A stretch of DNA of 64,000 bases from Alphaproteobacteria bacterium (GTDB lineage Bacteria > Pseudomonadota > Alphaproteobacteria > Puniceispirillales > UBA1172). The position numbers were made by a program, and so were the translations under genes. The DNA is taken from assembly GCA_016778985.1 (NCBI GenBank), contig JADHOM010000002.1, positions 1 through 64,000 on the forward strand. The letters run 5' to 3'. A model generated the notes under the pieces. The model did no database searches and had not been told where the DNA came from. It saw only the letters and a list, made by a program, of their open reading frames with translations. Positions 34,826 through 44,289 of this stretch are shown one piece after another. Each line of letters starts with the position of its first letter. Positions within the stretch are counted from its first letter, which is position 1.

Positions 34826-35728
34826 ATGATGAGTGCAGCTATTATTGATGGGAAAGCTTTTGCAGCTAAGTTAGCCCAATCTATCGGCACGGCTGTTGCT
34901 AGCGTCATGGCATCAGGCGCCGCCCAACCTGCTTTGGCGGTGGTGTTGGTCGGCCATGACCCGGCAAGTGAGGTATATGTTCGCAACAAGATTAAAACAA
35001 CCGAAGCCAGCGGCATGCGTTCGATTGAACACCGCCTGCCGGATACTACTAGCCAAGCTGAATTGCTGAGTCTGATTGATCAGCTTAATACTGATAACGC
35101 GGTTGATGGGATACTTGTGCAATTGCCGCTGCCTGATCAGATTGATGCTGATGCTGTTATTAATGCGATATCAGCCGATAAGGATGTTGATGGCTTCCAT
35201 GTGGTTAATGTTGGTCGGCTCTGGGCTGGCTTGCCTGCGCTTGTCCCATGTACACCATTTGGCAGCCTGCTTCTGCTCAAAGATACACTTGGCGATCTTA
35301 GCGGTAAACATGCGGTGATTGTTGGTCGCTCAAACATTGTGGGTAAGCCGATGGCGCAGCTGTTACTTGCAGAAAATTGCACGATTACGGTGGCCCATTC
35401 ACGGAGTAAGGATTTACCTGCCATTTGCCGTGAGGCAGATATTTTGGTGGCGGCTGTCGGCAGACCAGAAATGATCCGCGGCGATTGGATAAAACCCGGT
35501 GCGGTCGTCATTGATGTTGGTATCAATCGCGTCCCTGCACCTGAACGTGGTGAGGGCAAGTCACGGATCACAGGTGATGTTAATTTTGCAGAAGCCAGCC
35601 AAGTCGCTAGTGCCATTACCCCTGTCCCTGGCGGCGTTGGGCCAATGACAATTGCTTGCTTGTTACGAAATACACTGGTTGCGGCATCGCGGCGACATGG
35701 ATATGATTTGCCAGCAGATTTTACATAA
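34826..35728 (+). CDS. folD: Methylenetetrahydrofolate dehydrogenase/cyclohydrolase
   Basis: Interconverts methylene-, methenyl- and formyl-tetrahydrofolate. The 300-residue protein has [14 protein letters not shown] (with the catalytic Lys), [11 protein letters not shown], dinucleotide loop [15 protein letters not shown] and the FolD signature [10 protein letters not shown]. Two adjacent ATGs are present; GAGG is 3 bases before the first and 6 before the second (34829), so the second may be used. The end is followed by a 13-bp tandem duplication (35745-35770). Confidence 0.95.
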   Translation: MMSAAIIDGKAFAAKLAQSIGTAVASVMASGAAQPALAVVLVGHDPASEVYVRNKIKTTEASGMRSIEHRLPDTTSQAELLSLIDQLNTDNAVDGILVQLPLPDQIDADAVINAISADKDVDGFHVVNVGRLWAGLPALVPCTPFGSLLLLKDTLGDLSGKHAVIVGRSNIVGKPMAQLLLAENCTITVAHSRSKDLPAICREADILVAAVGRPEMIRGDWIKPGAVVIDVGINRVPAPERGEGKSRITGDVNFAEASQVASAITPVPGGVGPMTIACLLRNTLVAASRRHGYDLPADFT

Positions 35729-35744
35729 TGCGTTACCATGATAA

Positions 35745-35770
35745 ATGCCTGCGACAGATGCCTGCGACAA
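35745..35770. repeat. 13-bp tandem duplication after folD
   Basis: ATGCCTGCGACAG occurs twice in direct tandem in the spacer, second copy with one change. Confidence 0.75.
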
Positions 35771-35856
35771 GATTGATATTTACGCTTCATCTATTATCTG
35801 TTCAAAATAGAAAACTGTTTCCTATAAGTCAGACAATTAAAGGATAATTTCATTAC

Positions 35857-36051
35857 ATGGTTAGTTTTTCATATATTGTTCTGTTTATTACCATGGGTGC
35901 AGTCGCCGGCGTTCTGTTCTGGGGTGTTTTAACTATGGCCAGAGGCGGTGAATACAATTTCAACTGGTCAAACACAATTATGCGCTGGCGTATTATTTTA
36001 CAGGCACTGGCAATTCTAATCTTTGTGCTGATTTTATTGTTTAGTCGATAA
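35857..36051 (+). CDS. Twin transmembrane protein (HIG1-like)
   Basis: The 64-residue protein has two helices (8-28 and 44-62) joined by ARGGEYNFNWSNTIMRWR. This is the alphaproteobacterial twin-TM/HIG1-like family, related by pattern to respiratory-complex assembly factors. It is followed after 37 bp by the cobalamin adenosyltransferase gene. Confidence 0.88.
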   Translation: MVSFSYIVLFITMGAVAGVLFWGVLTMARGGEYNFNWSNTIMRWRIILQALAILIFVLILLFSR

Positions 36052-36088
36052 CATAACAGAATATAATTTAGGAAGTGATGGAACGAAT

Positions 36089-36664
36089 ATGGTCAAGCTG
36101 AATAAAATATATACTCGAACAGGCGATAAGGGTGAAACTAGCCTTGTCAATGGTCACCGCGTATCTAAACACTCTATTCGGCCGACCGCTTTCGGCACGG
36201 TGGATGAGGTTAATTCCATTATTGGTATCTGCCGCCTGCATACAACAACACTTGCTGACAACACATTTGATATGATGCTCGCACGCATACAAAATGATCT
36301 ATTTGATCTAGGCGCTGATCTGGCAACACCTTTTGGTGAGGAAAGACCAAATGAGGTGCTGCGGGTGACGGATAACCAAGTCGCTCGACTAGAGGCAGAA
36401 ATTGATGCCATGAATGCCTCATTGCAGCCATTGAATTCATTTGTTCTGCCCGGCGGTCAAGATGCTGCTGCCTACATTCATCTGGCTAGGGCGATGACAA
36501 GACGGGCCGAACGTGATATGACGCGTTTATCAACCGAAGAACCGGTGGGAGAGTCGGCAATGCAGTATATTAACCGCCTATCAGATCACCTGTTTGTTAT
36601 GGCGCGTTCCATCAACCAGCAACATGATGGTGATGTATTGTGGAAGCCTGCGGCTAACGCTTAA
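36089..36664 (+). CDS. Cob(I)alamin adenosyltransferase, PduO type
   Basis: Makes adenosylcobalamin from cob(I)alamin and ATP. The 191-residue protein has the PduO-type start YTRTGDKGETSLVNG, then FGTVDEVNSIIG and RAMTRRAERDM, forming the ATP- and cobalamin-binding helical bundle. The window has no AdoCbl-dependent enzyme; users must be elsewhere. The order HIG1-like, adenosyltransferase, etfBA is common in Alphaproteobacteria. Confidence 0.94.
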   Translation: MVKLNKIYTRTGDKGETSLVNGHRVSKHSIRPTAFGTVDEVNSIIGICRLHTTTLADNTFDMMLARIQNDLFDLGADLATPFGEERPNEVLRVTDNQVARLEAEIDAMNASLQPLNSFVLPGGQDAAAYIHLARAMTRRAERDMTRLSTEEPVGESAMQYINRLSDHLFVMARSINQQHDGDVLWKPAANA

Positions 36665-36691
36665 CGGCTATAGAGAAAAAATATAAGTCGT

Positions 36692-36697
36692 TATAAT
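36692..36697 (+). promoter_or_regulatory. Possible -10 box for etfBA
   Basis: TATAAT lies 35 bp before the etfB start codon; no clear -35 hexamer at the right spacing. Confidence 0.25.
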
Positions 36698-36732
36698 TCT
36701 GTTTTGATGAATACTTATGGAGAACCAACAAA

Positions 36733-37482
36733 ATGAAGATACTCGTACCAGTAAAGAGAGTTATTGATTACAACGTCAAGGTGCGCGTCAAGGCTGACCA
36801 GTCAGGCGTCGAATTAGCCAATGTAAAAATGGCTATGAACCCCTTTGATGAGATTGCTGTTGAGCAAGCCATTCGGTTTAAAGAAGCTGGTGCCGCAGAC
36901 GAAGTTATCGCCGTTTCTATCGGTCCTGATCAATCACAGGAAACAATCAGAACAGCCCTGGCGATGGGTGCTGATCGCGGCATTCATGTGCAAGCATCAC
37001 ATGACACAGAACCCCTTGCTATCGCCAAAATCCTGAAAGCCATTATCGCCAAAGAGGAGCCAGGCTTGGTCATTATGGGTAAGCAGTCTATTGATGATGA
37101 TAGCAACCAAACAGGGCAAATGCTGGCAACATTAACAGGTTGGCCACAGGCAACATTTGCATCAAATGTAGAAATTAAAGATAATGTGCTTAACATCATT
37201 CGCGAAGTTGATAGCGGACTTGAACATATCACATGCCCTATGCCTGCTGTTATCACCGTTGATCTGCGTCTTAATGAGCCGCGTTACGCGTCATTGCCAA
37301 ATATCATGAAAGCCAAGAAAAAGCCGATTGATCAGATTAGCCTAGATGATCTTGGTGTTGACGCCAGCCAGCGTCTGAAAACGCTTAAAGTCGAAGAACC
37401 GCCAGCACGCGAAGCTGGTATCATGGTTGATTCGGTACCTTTATTGGTCGAAAAACTTAAAAACGAAGCCAAAGTTATCTGA
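36733..37482 (+). CDS. etfB: Electron transfer flavoprotein beta subunit
   Basis: The 249-residue EtfB starts [20 protein letters not shown], has the [11 protein letters not shown] and [11 protein letters not shown] loops and the ETF-beta signature around [20 protein letters not shown]. With EtfA it collects electrons from flavin dehydrogenases (acyl-CoA, sarcosine/dimethylglycine types) and passes them to ETF-QO. GGAG ribosome site. etfA follows after 12 bp. Confidence 0.96.
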   Translation: MKILVPVKRVIDYNVKVRVKADQSGVELANVKMAMNPFDEIAVEQAIRFKEAGAADEVIAVSIGPDQSQETIRTALAMGADRGIHVQASHDTEPLAIAKILKAIIAKEEPGLVIMGKQSIDDDSNQTGQMLATLTGWPQATFASNVEIKDNVLNIIREVDSGLEHITCPMPAVITVDLRLNEPRYASLPNIMKAKKKPIDQISLDDLGVDASQRLKTLKVEEPPAREAGIMVDSVPLLVEKLKNEAKVI

Positions 37483-37494
37483 TTGGAGAGTGAA

Positions 37495-38427
37495 ATGTCT
37501 ATTTTAGTTATTGCTGAACATAATAATTCCGAATTAAACCCATCGACGCTTCACACGATTACCGCTGCAGGTCAGGTTGGCGGAGATATCACAGTGCTTG
37601 TCGCTGGTCATAATGCTGGTGCTGTTGCCACAGAGGCGGCAAATGTCGCTGGTGTTAGCGGTGTTGTCCATGCTGATGGCGCCGAATATGAAAATGGCAT
37701 TGCCGAAAATATGGTGCCATTGATTGCGGGCCTTGCGGATCAGTATAGCCATGTCTTTGCGCCTGCGACGACCTATGGCAAGAATATTATGCCCGGTGTT
37801 GCGGCACTCAAAGATGTTGCGCAAATCTCTGATATCATTCGGGTTGATAGTGCTGATACTTTTCAGCGTCCGATTTATGCTGGCAATGCCTTAGCTACGG
37901 TTCAGTCTGATGAAGCCTTGAAAGTCATCACGGTTCGTTCAACTGCATTTGAGCCCGCCGCCACATCAGGCGGTAGCGGTTCAGTCAGCGTCATTGATGC
38001 GACTGGTGATGCGGGCAAATCAAGCTTCGTCAAATCAGAACTGTCATCATCAGATCGTCCTGAACTAACCTCTGCCAAGATTGTTGTGTCTGGCGGTCGC
38101 GGCATGCAGGATGGCTCTAATTTTGCCATGCTGGAAAGTGTTGCGGATAAGCTAAATGCAGCGGTTGGTGCCTCACGGGCGGCGGTTGACGCTGGCTTTG
38201 TTCCCAATGATTATCAGGTCGGCCAGACCGGAAAAGTCGTTGCTCCTGATTTGTATATCGCTGTTGGTATCTCAGGCGCTATTCAGCATCTGGCAGGGAT
38301 GAAAGACAGTAAAGTCATAGTTGCTATCAATAAAGATGAAGAAGCACCCATTTTCCAAGTTGCCGATTATGGGCTTGTTTCTGATCTCTTTAACGCCGTG
38401 CCTGAATTGGATAGCCAACTCGGCTAA
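37495..38427 (+). CDS. etfA: Electron transfer flavoprotein alpha subunit
   Basis: The 310-residue EtfA starts [11 protein letters not shown]; the FAD-binding C-terminal domain has [23 protein letters not shown] and [18 protein letters not shown], the family hallmark. A GGAGAG site precedes the ATG at 37495; a TTG four codons earlier overlaps that site and is less likely. A strong terminator follows. Confidence 0.96.
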   Translation: MSILVIAEHNNSELNPSTLHTITAAGQVGGDITVLVAGHNAGAVATEAANVAGVSGVVHADGAEYENGIAENMVPLIAGLADQYSHVFAPATTYGKNIMPGVAALKDVAQISDIIRVDSADTFQRPIYAGNALATVQSDEALKVITVRSTAFEPAATSGGSGSVSVIDATGDAGKSSFVKSELSSSDRPELTSAKIVVSGGRGMQDGSNFAMLESVADKLNAAVGASRAAVDAGFVPNDYQVGQTGKVVAPDLYIAVGISGAIQHLAGMKDSKVIVAINKDEEAPIFQVADYGLVSDLFNAVPELDSQLG

Positions 38428-38451
38428 AGCCAAGCCTATCATACCAATATC

Positions 38452-38481
38452 AAAACGCCCTCACCAATGAGGGCGTTTTTT
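38452..38481 (+). terminator. Rho-independent terminator after etfA
   Basis: A perfect 12-bp stem (AAAACGCCCTCA / TGAGGGCGTTTT) with a 4-base loop CCAA and a T-run, 25 bp past etfA. It touches the 3' end of the opposite-strand thioredoxin-like gene and may serve both directions. Confidence 0.93.
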
Positions 38482-39097
38482 ATGCGCTTAAATATGGCAT
38501 GATTGTTTCAATCACCGGCGCGTCATCCCATGCCATATCGCCAATAATTTGCGCGGCTATGACGCCATCTGCCCGGATACAATAGCTCGTCGGCAAGGCT
38601 TTAATGTCAACTGATTTAGCTAGATCACCGTTTGGATCAAAGCCTAATTCTGGGCCAGTAATGCCTAGGTTTTCAAGAAACGGTATGGCTTTATCCCTGC
38701 CCGCCCTATCAACACTGATTAAGAGGACAGCCATATCATGTTGCCGGAGATGCTGGTCAAGCCGCATCAATGATGGCAATTCATGAATACAAGGCGGGCA
38801 CCATGTTGCCCAAAAATTCACCAATAAAGGGGTGCCGAGCCAATCCGCTAGCCGTGCTGGATTGCCATTTGCATCAAGAAACGTAGTTTTCGGGCTTGGC
38901 ATAGCAATGGGTTTCAGTGTATCCAGAACGGCATGAGCGGATGGCAACATCACGGAAGATGCAACAATACCGCCAAAACCTGACGCCAGATGCATCGTAA
39001 AGCGGCGTCTCGACCAATTGAGGGATGACGGCTTGTGGGATGATAGCTTGTGGGATGACAGCAGGGTCTTACTTTTGGTTTTATCAAAATGGTGCAT
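38480..39097 (-). CDS. TlpA-like thiol-disulfide thioredoxin with Tat-type signal
   Basis: The 205-residue protein has a redox CPPC site (C100, C103; NFWATWCPPCIHEL), typical of periplasmic TlpA/ResA reductases that serve cytochrome c maturation or oxidative folding. The N-terminus is odd: residues 10-27 repeat LSSHK/SSL, coded by a 15-bp triplicate (39022-39066), then a twin-arginine motif SRRRFTMHL, a hydrophobic run and an AHA site near 56. Tat export is inferred. argH starts divergently 14 bp away. Confidence 0.88.
   Translation of the reverse strand: MHHFDKTKSKTLLSSHKLSSHKPSSLNWSRRRFTMHLASGFGGIVASSVMLPSAHAVLDTLKPIAMPSPKTTFLDANGNPARLADWLGTPLLVNFWATWCPPCIHELPSLMRLDQHLRQHDMAVLLISVDRAGRDKAIPFLENLGITGPELGFDPNGDLAKSVDIKALPTSYCIRADGVIAAQIIGDMAWDDAPVIETIMPYLSA
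39022..39066. repeat. 15-bp triplicate in a gene 5' end
   Basis: Three tandem copies of GGGATGANRGCTTGT (third diverged at the end) in frame in the leader of the TlpA-like gene. Confidence 0.8.
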
Positions 39098-39111
39098 GAA
39101 GGATTAATAGC

Positions 39112-40518
39112 ATGACAAAACAGGGAAACAAGTCAAATTCCACCAGCTCTATATGGGGCGGCCGGTTTTCAGGCAGACAAGATGATCTGATGGTTGCGGT
39201 TAATGCTTCTATTGATTTTGACCAGCGGCTTTATGATCAGGATATAGCCGGATCAGAGGCGCATGCGCGCATGCTTGCCGCTAAAGGGATTATCAGCACA
39301 GCCGATGCTGATGCGATTTTGTCAGGGCTTAATACTATTCGTGATGAGATTAGAACCGGGGTATTTGACTTCTCACATGCGCTTGAGGATATTCACATGA
39401 ATATAGAAGCGCGGCTGAAAACACTAATTGGGGAGCCAGCAGGACGGCTTCACACTGCCCGCTCACGCAATGATCAGGTCGCCACCGATTTAAGGCTATG
39501 GGTGCGCCAGCAATGTGATGATATTGATCGCGCCTGTAAGGCATTGCAACATGCCCTGATGGATCAGGCTGAACACCATGCCGATACATTAATGCCCGGA
39601 TATACGCATCTTCAAACTGCTCAACCGGTGACCTTTGGGCATCATTTAATGGCTTATGTAGAAATGCTTGGCCGTGATCGGGGGCGCTTTCGTGATGCGC
39701 GGCAACGGCTAAACATGTCGCCCTTGGGGGCGGCAGCATTGGCAGGAACATCTTTTCCTATTGATCGTCATATGACCGCCTCAGAATTAGGCTTTGATGC
39801 ACCTATGGCGAATTCTATGGATGCGGTTTCAGCACGTGATTTTGCAATGGAATATTTAGCGGCAGCGGCAATCACTGCCACCCATTTGTCAAGGCTGGCC
39901 GAGGAAATTATCATCTGGTCATCCGACAGGTTTGCCTTCATTCAGCTATCTGATGCGTTTTCAACAGGCTCATCCATTATGCCGCAAAAACGCAATCCTG
40001 ATGCGGCTGAACTTGTGCGTGCTAAACCAGGGCGTATCACCGGCGCATTCATCACCTTGCTAACGGTGATCAAAGGCTTGCCGATGACCTATGGCAAAGA
40101 CATGCAAGAGGATAAGGAGCCGCTCTTTGATGCGAGTGATCATCTGGGTTTGGCGATTGCTGTAATGGAAGGCATGATCCGCGATATGACGGTTAATAAA
40201 GCCGCCATGCGATCCGCGCTTGATGCTGGCTTTGCGACCGCCACAGACTTGGCAGATTGGCTGGTGTCTGCGCTTGGGCTGCCGTTTCGTGATGCCCACC
40301 ACATTACCGGGCAAGTCGTGGCTTTGGCTGAGAAAAAGCAACTGCGGCTTGATCAATTAACCTTGGCTGATCTGCAATCTGTTCATGCCGGATGTGATGC
40401 CAATTGCCTAGCTGTTCTTGACCCGGTTGCTTCGGTTACATCAAGAAACAGTTTTGGCGGTACTGCCCCCAAACAGGTTCGCGCCGCTATTGCGGAGGCC
40501 AGAAAACGGTTTTCTTGA
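39112..40518 (+). CDS. argH: Argininosuccinate lyase
   Basis: Last step of arginine synthesis. The 468-residue enzyme has SIWGGRFSG at the start, [19 protein letters not shown], and the fumarase/aspartase signature [12 protein letters not shown] with the catalytic Ser loop. The order argH-lptM-lysA is typical of Alphaproteobacteria. Confidence 0.97.
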   Translation: MTKQGNKSNSTSSIWGGRFSGRQDDLMVAVNASIDFDQRLYDQDIAGSEAHARMLAAKGIISTADADAILSGLNTIRDEIRTGVFDFSHALEDIHMNIEARLKTLIGEPAGRLHTARSRNDQVATDLRLWVRQQCDDIDRACKALQHALMDQAEHHADTLMPGYTHLQTAQPVTFGHHLMAYVEMLGRDRGRFRDARQRLNMSPLGAAALAGTSFPIDRHMTASELGFDAPMANSMDAVSARDFAMEYLAAAAITATHLSRLAEEIIIWSSDRFAFIQLSDAFSTGSSIMPQKRNPDAAELVRAKPGRITGAFITLLTVIKGLPMTYGKDMQEDKEPLFDASDHLGLAIAVMEGMIRDMTVNKAAMRSALDAGFATATDLADWLVSALGLPFRDAHHITGQVVALAEKKQLRLDQLTLADLQSVHAGCDANCLAVLDPVASVTSRNSFGGTAPKQVRAAIAEARKRFS

Positions 40519-40594
40519 TCACTGACATGCGTTATGTCTGAGCATAACAATGACAAAAAGACTAAAAATAACCCTATACAGGAAAAAGGTAACT

Positions 40595-40738
40595 ATGATG
40601 ACAGACCAAATATCCTTGATGCGAGTGCTTGGGTTTAGCATGTTATTGATCTGTATTTTGCTGACCGCTTCCGCTTGTGGTAAGCGCGGTGATCCATACC
40701 GCCCGTCAGAAGTTCCCGTCGATACATCGTCCTCTTGA
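40595..40738 (+). CDS. lptM: LptM-like small lipoprotein
   Basis: The 47-residue protein has a hydrophobic segment (10-25), a lipobox ending in C28 (TASACG) and the short mature tail CGKRGDPYRP. LptM (YifL) helps LptD assembly for lipopolysaccharide export in enterobacteria. The place between argH and lysA is conserved in Alphaproteobacteria. AAAGG lies 5 bases before the ATG at 40595; an upstream ATG (40550) would add a basic extension. Confidence 0.88.
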   Translation: MMTDQISLMRVLGFSMLLICILLTASACGKRGDPYRPSEVPVDTSSS

Positions 40739-40745
40739 TAGCGTT

Positions 40746-42026
40746 ATGACGATGACAGGGTTTCACCGCATTAATGATCATTTATGTGTTGATGGGATAC
40801 GCCTAGATGCTATCGCCGCTGAGTTCGGTACGCCTCTCTATGTCTATTCTGCGGCTGCCATTACTGCCAATTATCAAGCTATGAAAGCGGTTTTTGCTGG
40901 CCCCAACAAACAAATCCATTATGCGATGAAGGCTAACTCTAATCTGGCTATTCTTAAATTAATGCAAACCCTTAGGGCGGCGGTTGATATTGTCTCAATT
41001 GGTGAGTTTGAACGTGCCCTTGCCGCCGGTTTCACCCCGCAACAGATGGTATTTTCTGGTGTTGGCAAGACCCGTGATGAATTGCAGCAAGCGATGGCGG
41101 CAGATATTGGTCAGATCAATGCAGAATCGCAGGCTGAGGTGGAAACGATTATTGCCCTTGCTAAGCAAAACGGCCAAAAGCCTGCGGTTGCTTTACGCAT
41201 CAACCCTGATATCAAGGCCGGTGGTCATGCTAAAATATCAACCGGCAGCAGCGACACGAAGTTTGGCATTGCTGGTCATCTGGCAAGCGATATCTATATC
41301 CAAATGGCAGAAAGTGGCGTTATCCGTCCAGCTGGCCTTGCTGTCCATATTGGATCACAAATTATGGATTGTTCTGGCTTTATCGCGGCATGGAAATATA
41401 TGCTTCAGCTGGCTGATCGCTTGGTCGCTGATGGCTATGCTGTGCCTGGCCTTGATCTAGGTGGCGGTATTGGCATAGATTACGCGACGGGTGAGACAGC
41501 TGACCTTAACGCCTTTGGTGAGGCCATTACCAGCGTTTTTGAGAATAGGGGCTATCATCTGGCGATTGAACCTGGCCGCTCTATGGTGGCTGAGGCAGGA
41601 TGCCTGATCAGCCAAGTCATTAATGTTAAAACCACAGAAGATAAGCGGTTTGTTATTGTCGATGGCGCCATGAATGATCTGATCCGCCCTACTCTATATG
41701 AAGCCTTTCACCGGATTACACCGCTTACTAGCCCACCATCAACCACGCTATCAAACGTGCTACCGGCTGATATTGTTGGCCCTGTCTGTGAAACCGGCGA
41801 TTATCTGGGGTTAAAGCGCGATTTGCCCAAGGTTGCGGCCAATGATCTGATTGCGGTCATGTCGGCAGGGGCATATGGCGCGGCGATGCGGTCAAATTAT
41901 AATACACGACCAATGGCGGCAGAGGTCATGGTCATTAATGGCACGCCGCATCGCATATCAAAGCCACAGCAAATTTCTGATCTGCTAGCTATGGATATCA
42001 TCCCTACTGCGCTTGATGTGGTTTAG
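40746..42026 (+). CDS. lysA: Diaminopimelate decarboxylase
   Basis: PLP enzyme making lysine from meso-DAP. From this start K62 is the PLP lysine (HYAMKANSN); KFGI (specificity), LDLGGGIGI, AIEPGRSMV and GPVCETGDYL follow in the usual order. 426 residues, normal length. Two ATGs are six bases apart (40746 and 40752). The 3' end overlaps the convergent zinc-ribbon gene by 23 bp. Confidence 0.96.
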   Translation: MTMTGFHRINDHLCVDGIRLDAIAAEFGTPLYVYSAAAITANYQAMKAVFAGPNKQIHYAMKANSNLAILKLMQTLRAAVDIVSIGEFERALAAGFTPQQMVFSGVGKTRDELQQAMAADIGQINAESQAEVETIIALAKQNGQKPAVALRINPDIKAGGHAKISTGSSDTKFGIAGHLASDIYIQMAESGVIRPAGLAVHIGSQIMDCSGFIAAWKYMLQLADRLVADGYAVPGLDLGGGIGIDYATGETADLNAFGEAITSVFENRGYHLAIEPGRSMVAEAGCLISQVINVKTTEDKRFVIVDGAMNDLIRPTLYEAFHRITPLTSPPSTTLSNVLPADIVGPVCETGDYLGLKRDLPKVAANDLIAVMSAGAYGAAMRSNYNTRPMAAEVMVINGTPHRISKPQQISDLLAMDIIPTALDVV

Positions 42027-42651
42027 GCATTCGCGCAACTGCAATGGCGACAATTTCTGTTTCAACATCTGATCGTAATTCTTCGTCCAAGGTTAGCTGA
42101 ACATTTAGAGGCAGTCTTTTTCCAGCCGCGATAATCAGCTCATCTGGCTCAACCTCTTTGACTGCCAGAATTGCCCCTGCCATATTCTGAACCGATATAA
42201 ATACAGGCGGTGCATGCGTTGGCCACATGCTGATATTAACAATCTCACCGCGAATCCGAACGGTATCACCCTGTCTTTCGCCGCGAATATTGGCAATCTC
42301 TATCATTGAGATATCGGGTAATATATCCAGATCAAGGGCGGTGTAAATGCCAATTGTCGATGGCAACATGGCAGAAATAATGTTGCGCCATATGACAGCA
42401 CCGCCAAGCATTAGCCCTAGCACAAGTACGGAGACCAGTATCCATTTTAGTTTCCGCTTTTTTTTGCCAGATGCTGATGCCCCCGATGATGATGCAAAAG
42501 GAGGAGAAGTCCTGTCATTAAGCGCATCATCACGCGTCACTGTCCAGATATGATTACAGACCGAGCATCTGACCTTTCTGCCCTTATCGACAGAAATCTC
42601 CTTATCCTCTACTGCAAAAACTGTCTGGCAAGATGAACATTGAATATGCAT
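42004..42651 (-). CDS. MJ0042-type zinc-ribbon membrane protein with DUF3426-like domain
   Basis: The 215-residue protein has an N-terminal zinc ribbon (C5, C8, C29, C32), a Ser/Lys-rich linker, one membrane helix (about 69-88) and a C-terminal DUF3426-like beta domain (RIRGEIVNIS, then LIIAAGKRLPLNVQL). A cytosolic zinc head with periplasmic domain is the expected topology. Function unknown. It lies opposite lysA, as in many alphaproteobacterial genomes. Confidence 0.88.
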   Translation of the reverse strand: MHIQCSSCQTVFAVEDKEISVDKGRKVRCSVCNHIWTVTRDDALNDRTSPPFASSSGASASGKKKRKLKWILVSVLVLGLMLGGAVIWRNIISAMLPSTIGIYTALDLDILPDISMIEIANIRGERQGDTVRIRGEIVNISMWPTHAPPVFISVQNMAGAILAVKEVEPDELIIAAGKRLPLNVQLTLDEELRSDVETEIVAIAVARMPKPHQAQ

Positions 42652-42733
42652 CTTGAAAATACCTCAATATAGCCGCCAATATACTTGATCCTTTTATCAT
42701 AGCCCGATAATTTAATCATAGGAAGGGACTGTT

Positions 42734-43381
42734 ATGATAGTTTTTCAAAGAAGTGTTATCATGGCAATATGCGGCGTTGGTTTTGGCGTTAGTCTTTTTC
42801 TGACTGGCTTACAGCATTTTGTCCATGATGTTCGCACATCCTATCACACAGCAACCTATCAAACCGTGCCTGCAACTGCTGAGATTAACCAAGCACTCAC
42901 CGGGATTGTTGTTGCCACTGGCAGTAGTCGCCGCGTCTCGACAGGCATAACCTTGCTGAGTAATGGAGAAGGTGGGCGGCTGTTGATCTCTGGCACCGGG
43001 TTAGGGGTATCAAAAGATGACCTTATTGCGCTCTTGCGGGATGGCCCTATCAATGGAGCTAAACTTCAGTCGATCATGACTTGCTGTGTTGATTTAGGGA
43101 GCGCTGCCATGAACACGAAAGGCAACGCTGAGGAAGCTGCAACATGGTTTCAGGCAAATAACTTCAATCGAATTATCCTCGTCACTGCCGATTATCATAT
43201 GCCAAGAAGCCTTATTCATTTTAGCCAAGCTTTGCCAGAGGCAGAGATCATTCCTTATGCTGTGCCCAGCTTTGCGCTGACGAAGACACCTTCTGGATTT
43301 TCCCAGTGGTGGGCAAAACCGTCAATCGTCATCATGCTATCAAGAGAATATGGGAAATACCTTATAAGCTCGCTGGTTTAA
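42734..43381 (+). CDS. YdcF/ElyC-like DUF218 membrane protein
   Basis: The 215-residue protein has an N-terminal helix (about 9-25) and a DUF218 domain: IVVATGSSRRVSTGI, RLLISGTGLG, TKGNAEEAATWFQAN and ILVTADYHMPRSLIHF. Members such as ElyC and SanA act in envelope integrity or lipid-carrier metabolism. GGAAGGGA ribosome site. Confidence 0.9.
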   Translation: MIVFQRSVIMAICGVGFGVSLFLTGLQHFVHDVRTSYHTATYQTVPATAEINQALTGIVVATGSSRRVSTGITLLSNGEGGRLLISGTGLGVSKDDLIALLRDGPINGAKLQSIMTCCVDLGSAAMNTKGNAEEAATWFQANNFNRIILVTADYHMPRSLIHFSQALPEAEIIPYAVPSFALTKTPSGFSQWWAKPSIVIMLSREYGKYLISSLV

Positions 43382-43407
43382 TCCCTGTTCGGGCAGAATA
43401 TTAAAGC

Positions 43408-44289
43408 TCACAGATCAAGTTGACCGGCGTCTTTAATGCGCTTGCGGATATCGCGTGTTCGGGTAAATAGCTCCTCAAGCTTATCGGCTTCTTGCCACCT
43501 GATCGCGCGTTGAAGATATGATAAATCTTCGTTAAATCGCTGTAACATTTCTAACACAGCATCAGCATTATTAATAAAGACATCGCGCCACATAATCGGA
43601 TCAGACGAGGCTATACGTGTAAAATCACGAAAGCCTGATGCCGAAAACCGGATGACATCATTTTGTAAATCCTTTTCAAGATCAAATGCCGTTCCAACAA
43701 TGGTATAGGCGATCAGATGCGGCAGATGCGAGGTGATGGCAAGCACCTTATCATGATAGCCGCTATCCATCGTCTCAACAATCGCACCTGTTGCCCTGAG
43801 AAAGTCAATAAACTGCTCTAAATCAGGGGCATTAGCGTTGTTTGGAATGACAATCCAATAGCGATCTCTAAATAAACTCTCAAAACCTGCTTCGGGGCCT
43901 GAATATTCGGTTCCTGCAATCGGATGCGATGGAATAAAAATAGCATCAGGCGGCAAATGCGGGGCGATATCATTAATTACCGAATCTTTGGTTGAGCCAG
44001 TATCCGTGATCACCACCCCCGGCTTCAGCGATGCCGCTATTTGGGCTGTCGCCGTGGCCATAGCCCCAACGGGTATCGCCATGACAACCAGATCAGCATC
44101 ACTGACAGCGCGCTTGACATTGCTTTCCACCTGATCACCTAGACCAAGTGCAGTGGCTTTTGCCAGCACCTTAGGGTCATTATCGGTCAATACCAGATGA
44201 TCAGCTAGTTTTGCGCTTTTGATAATGCGTGCCAATGATGAGCCAATAAGCCCTAATCCAATAATGGTAATAGTCGAATAATGGCTCAC
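43408..44289 (-). CDS. tyrA: Prephenate/arogenate dehydrogenase family protein
   Basis: Tyrosine branch of aromatic synthesis. The 293-residue protein has dinucleotide loop IIGLGLIGSSLARIIK, then MAIPVGAM, DTGSTKDSV and HPIAGTEYSGP (with the catalytic His). It overlaps hisC by 4 bp; the cluster chorismate mutase, hisC, tyrA is a compact aromatic module in which HisC-like aminotransferase may also transaminate prephenate. Confidence 0.94.
   Translation of the reverse strand: MSHYSTITIIGLGLIGSSLARIIKSAKLADHLVLTDNDPKVLAKATALGLGDQVESNVKRAVSDADLVVMAIPVGAMATATAQIAASLKPGVVITDTGSTKDSVINDIAPHLPPDAIFIPSHPIAGTEYSGPEAGFESLFRDRYWIVIPNNANAPDLEQFIDFLRATGAIVETMDSGYHDKVLAITSHLPHLIAYTIVGTAFDLEKDLQNDVIRFSASGFRDFTRIASSDPIMWRDVFINNADAVLEMLQRFNEDLSYLQRAIRWQEADKLEELFTRTRDIRKRIKDAGQLDL

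Noticed and set aside
35137-35790. 217-codon open frame antisense to folD
   Set aside because: Ser/Pro/Arg-rich composition typical of a reverse-strand shadow; folD is certain.
40984-41460. 158-codon open frame within lysA in another frame
   Set aside because: Composition is unlike a protein and lysA motifs occupy the whole stretch.
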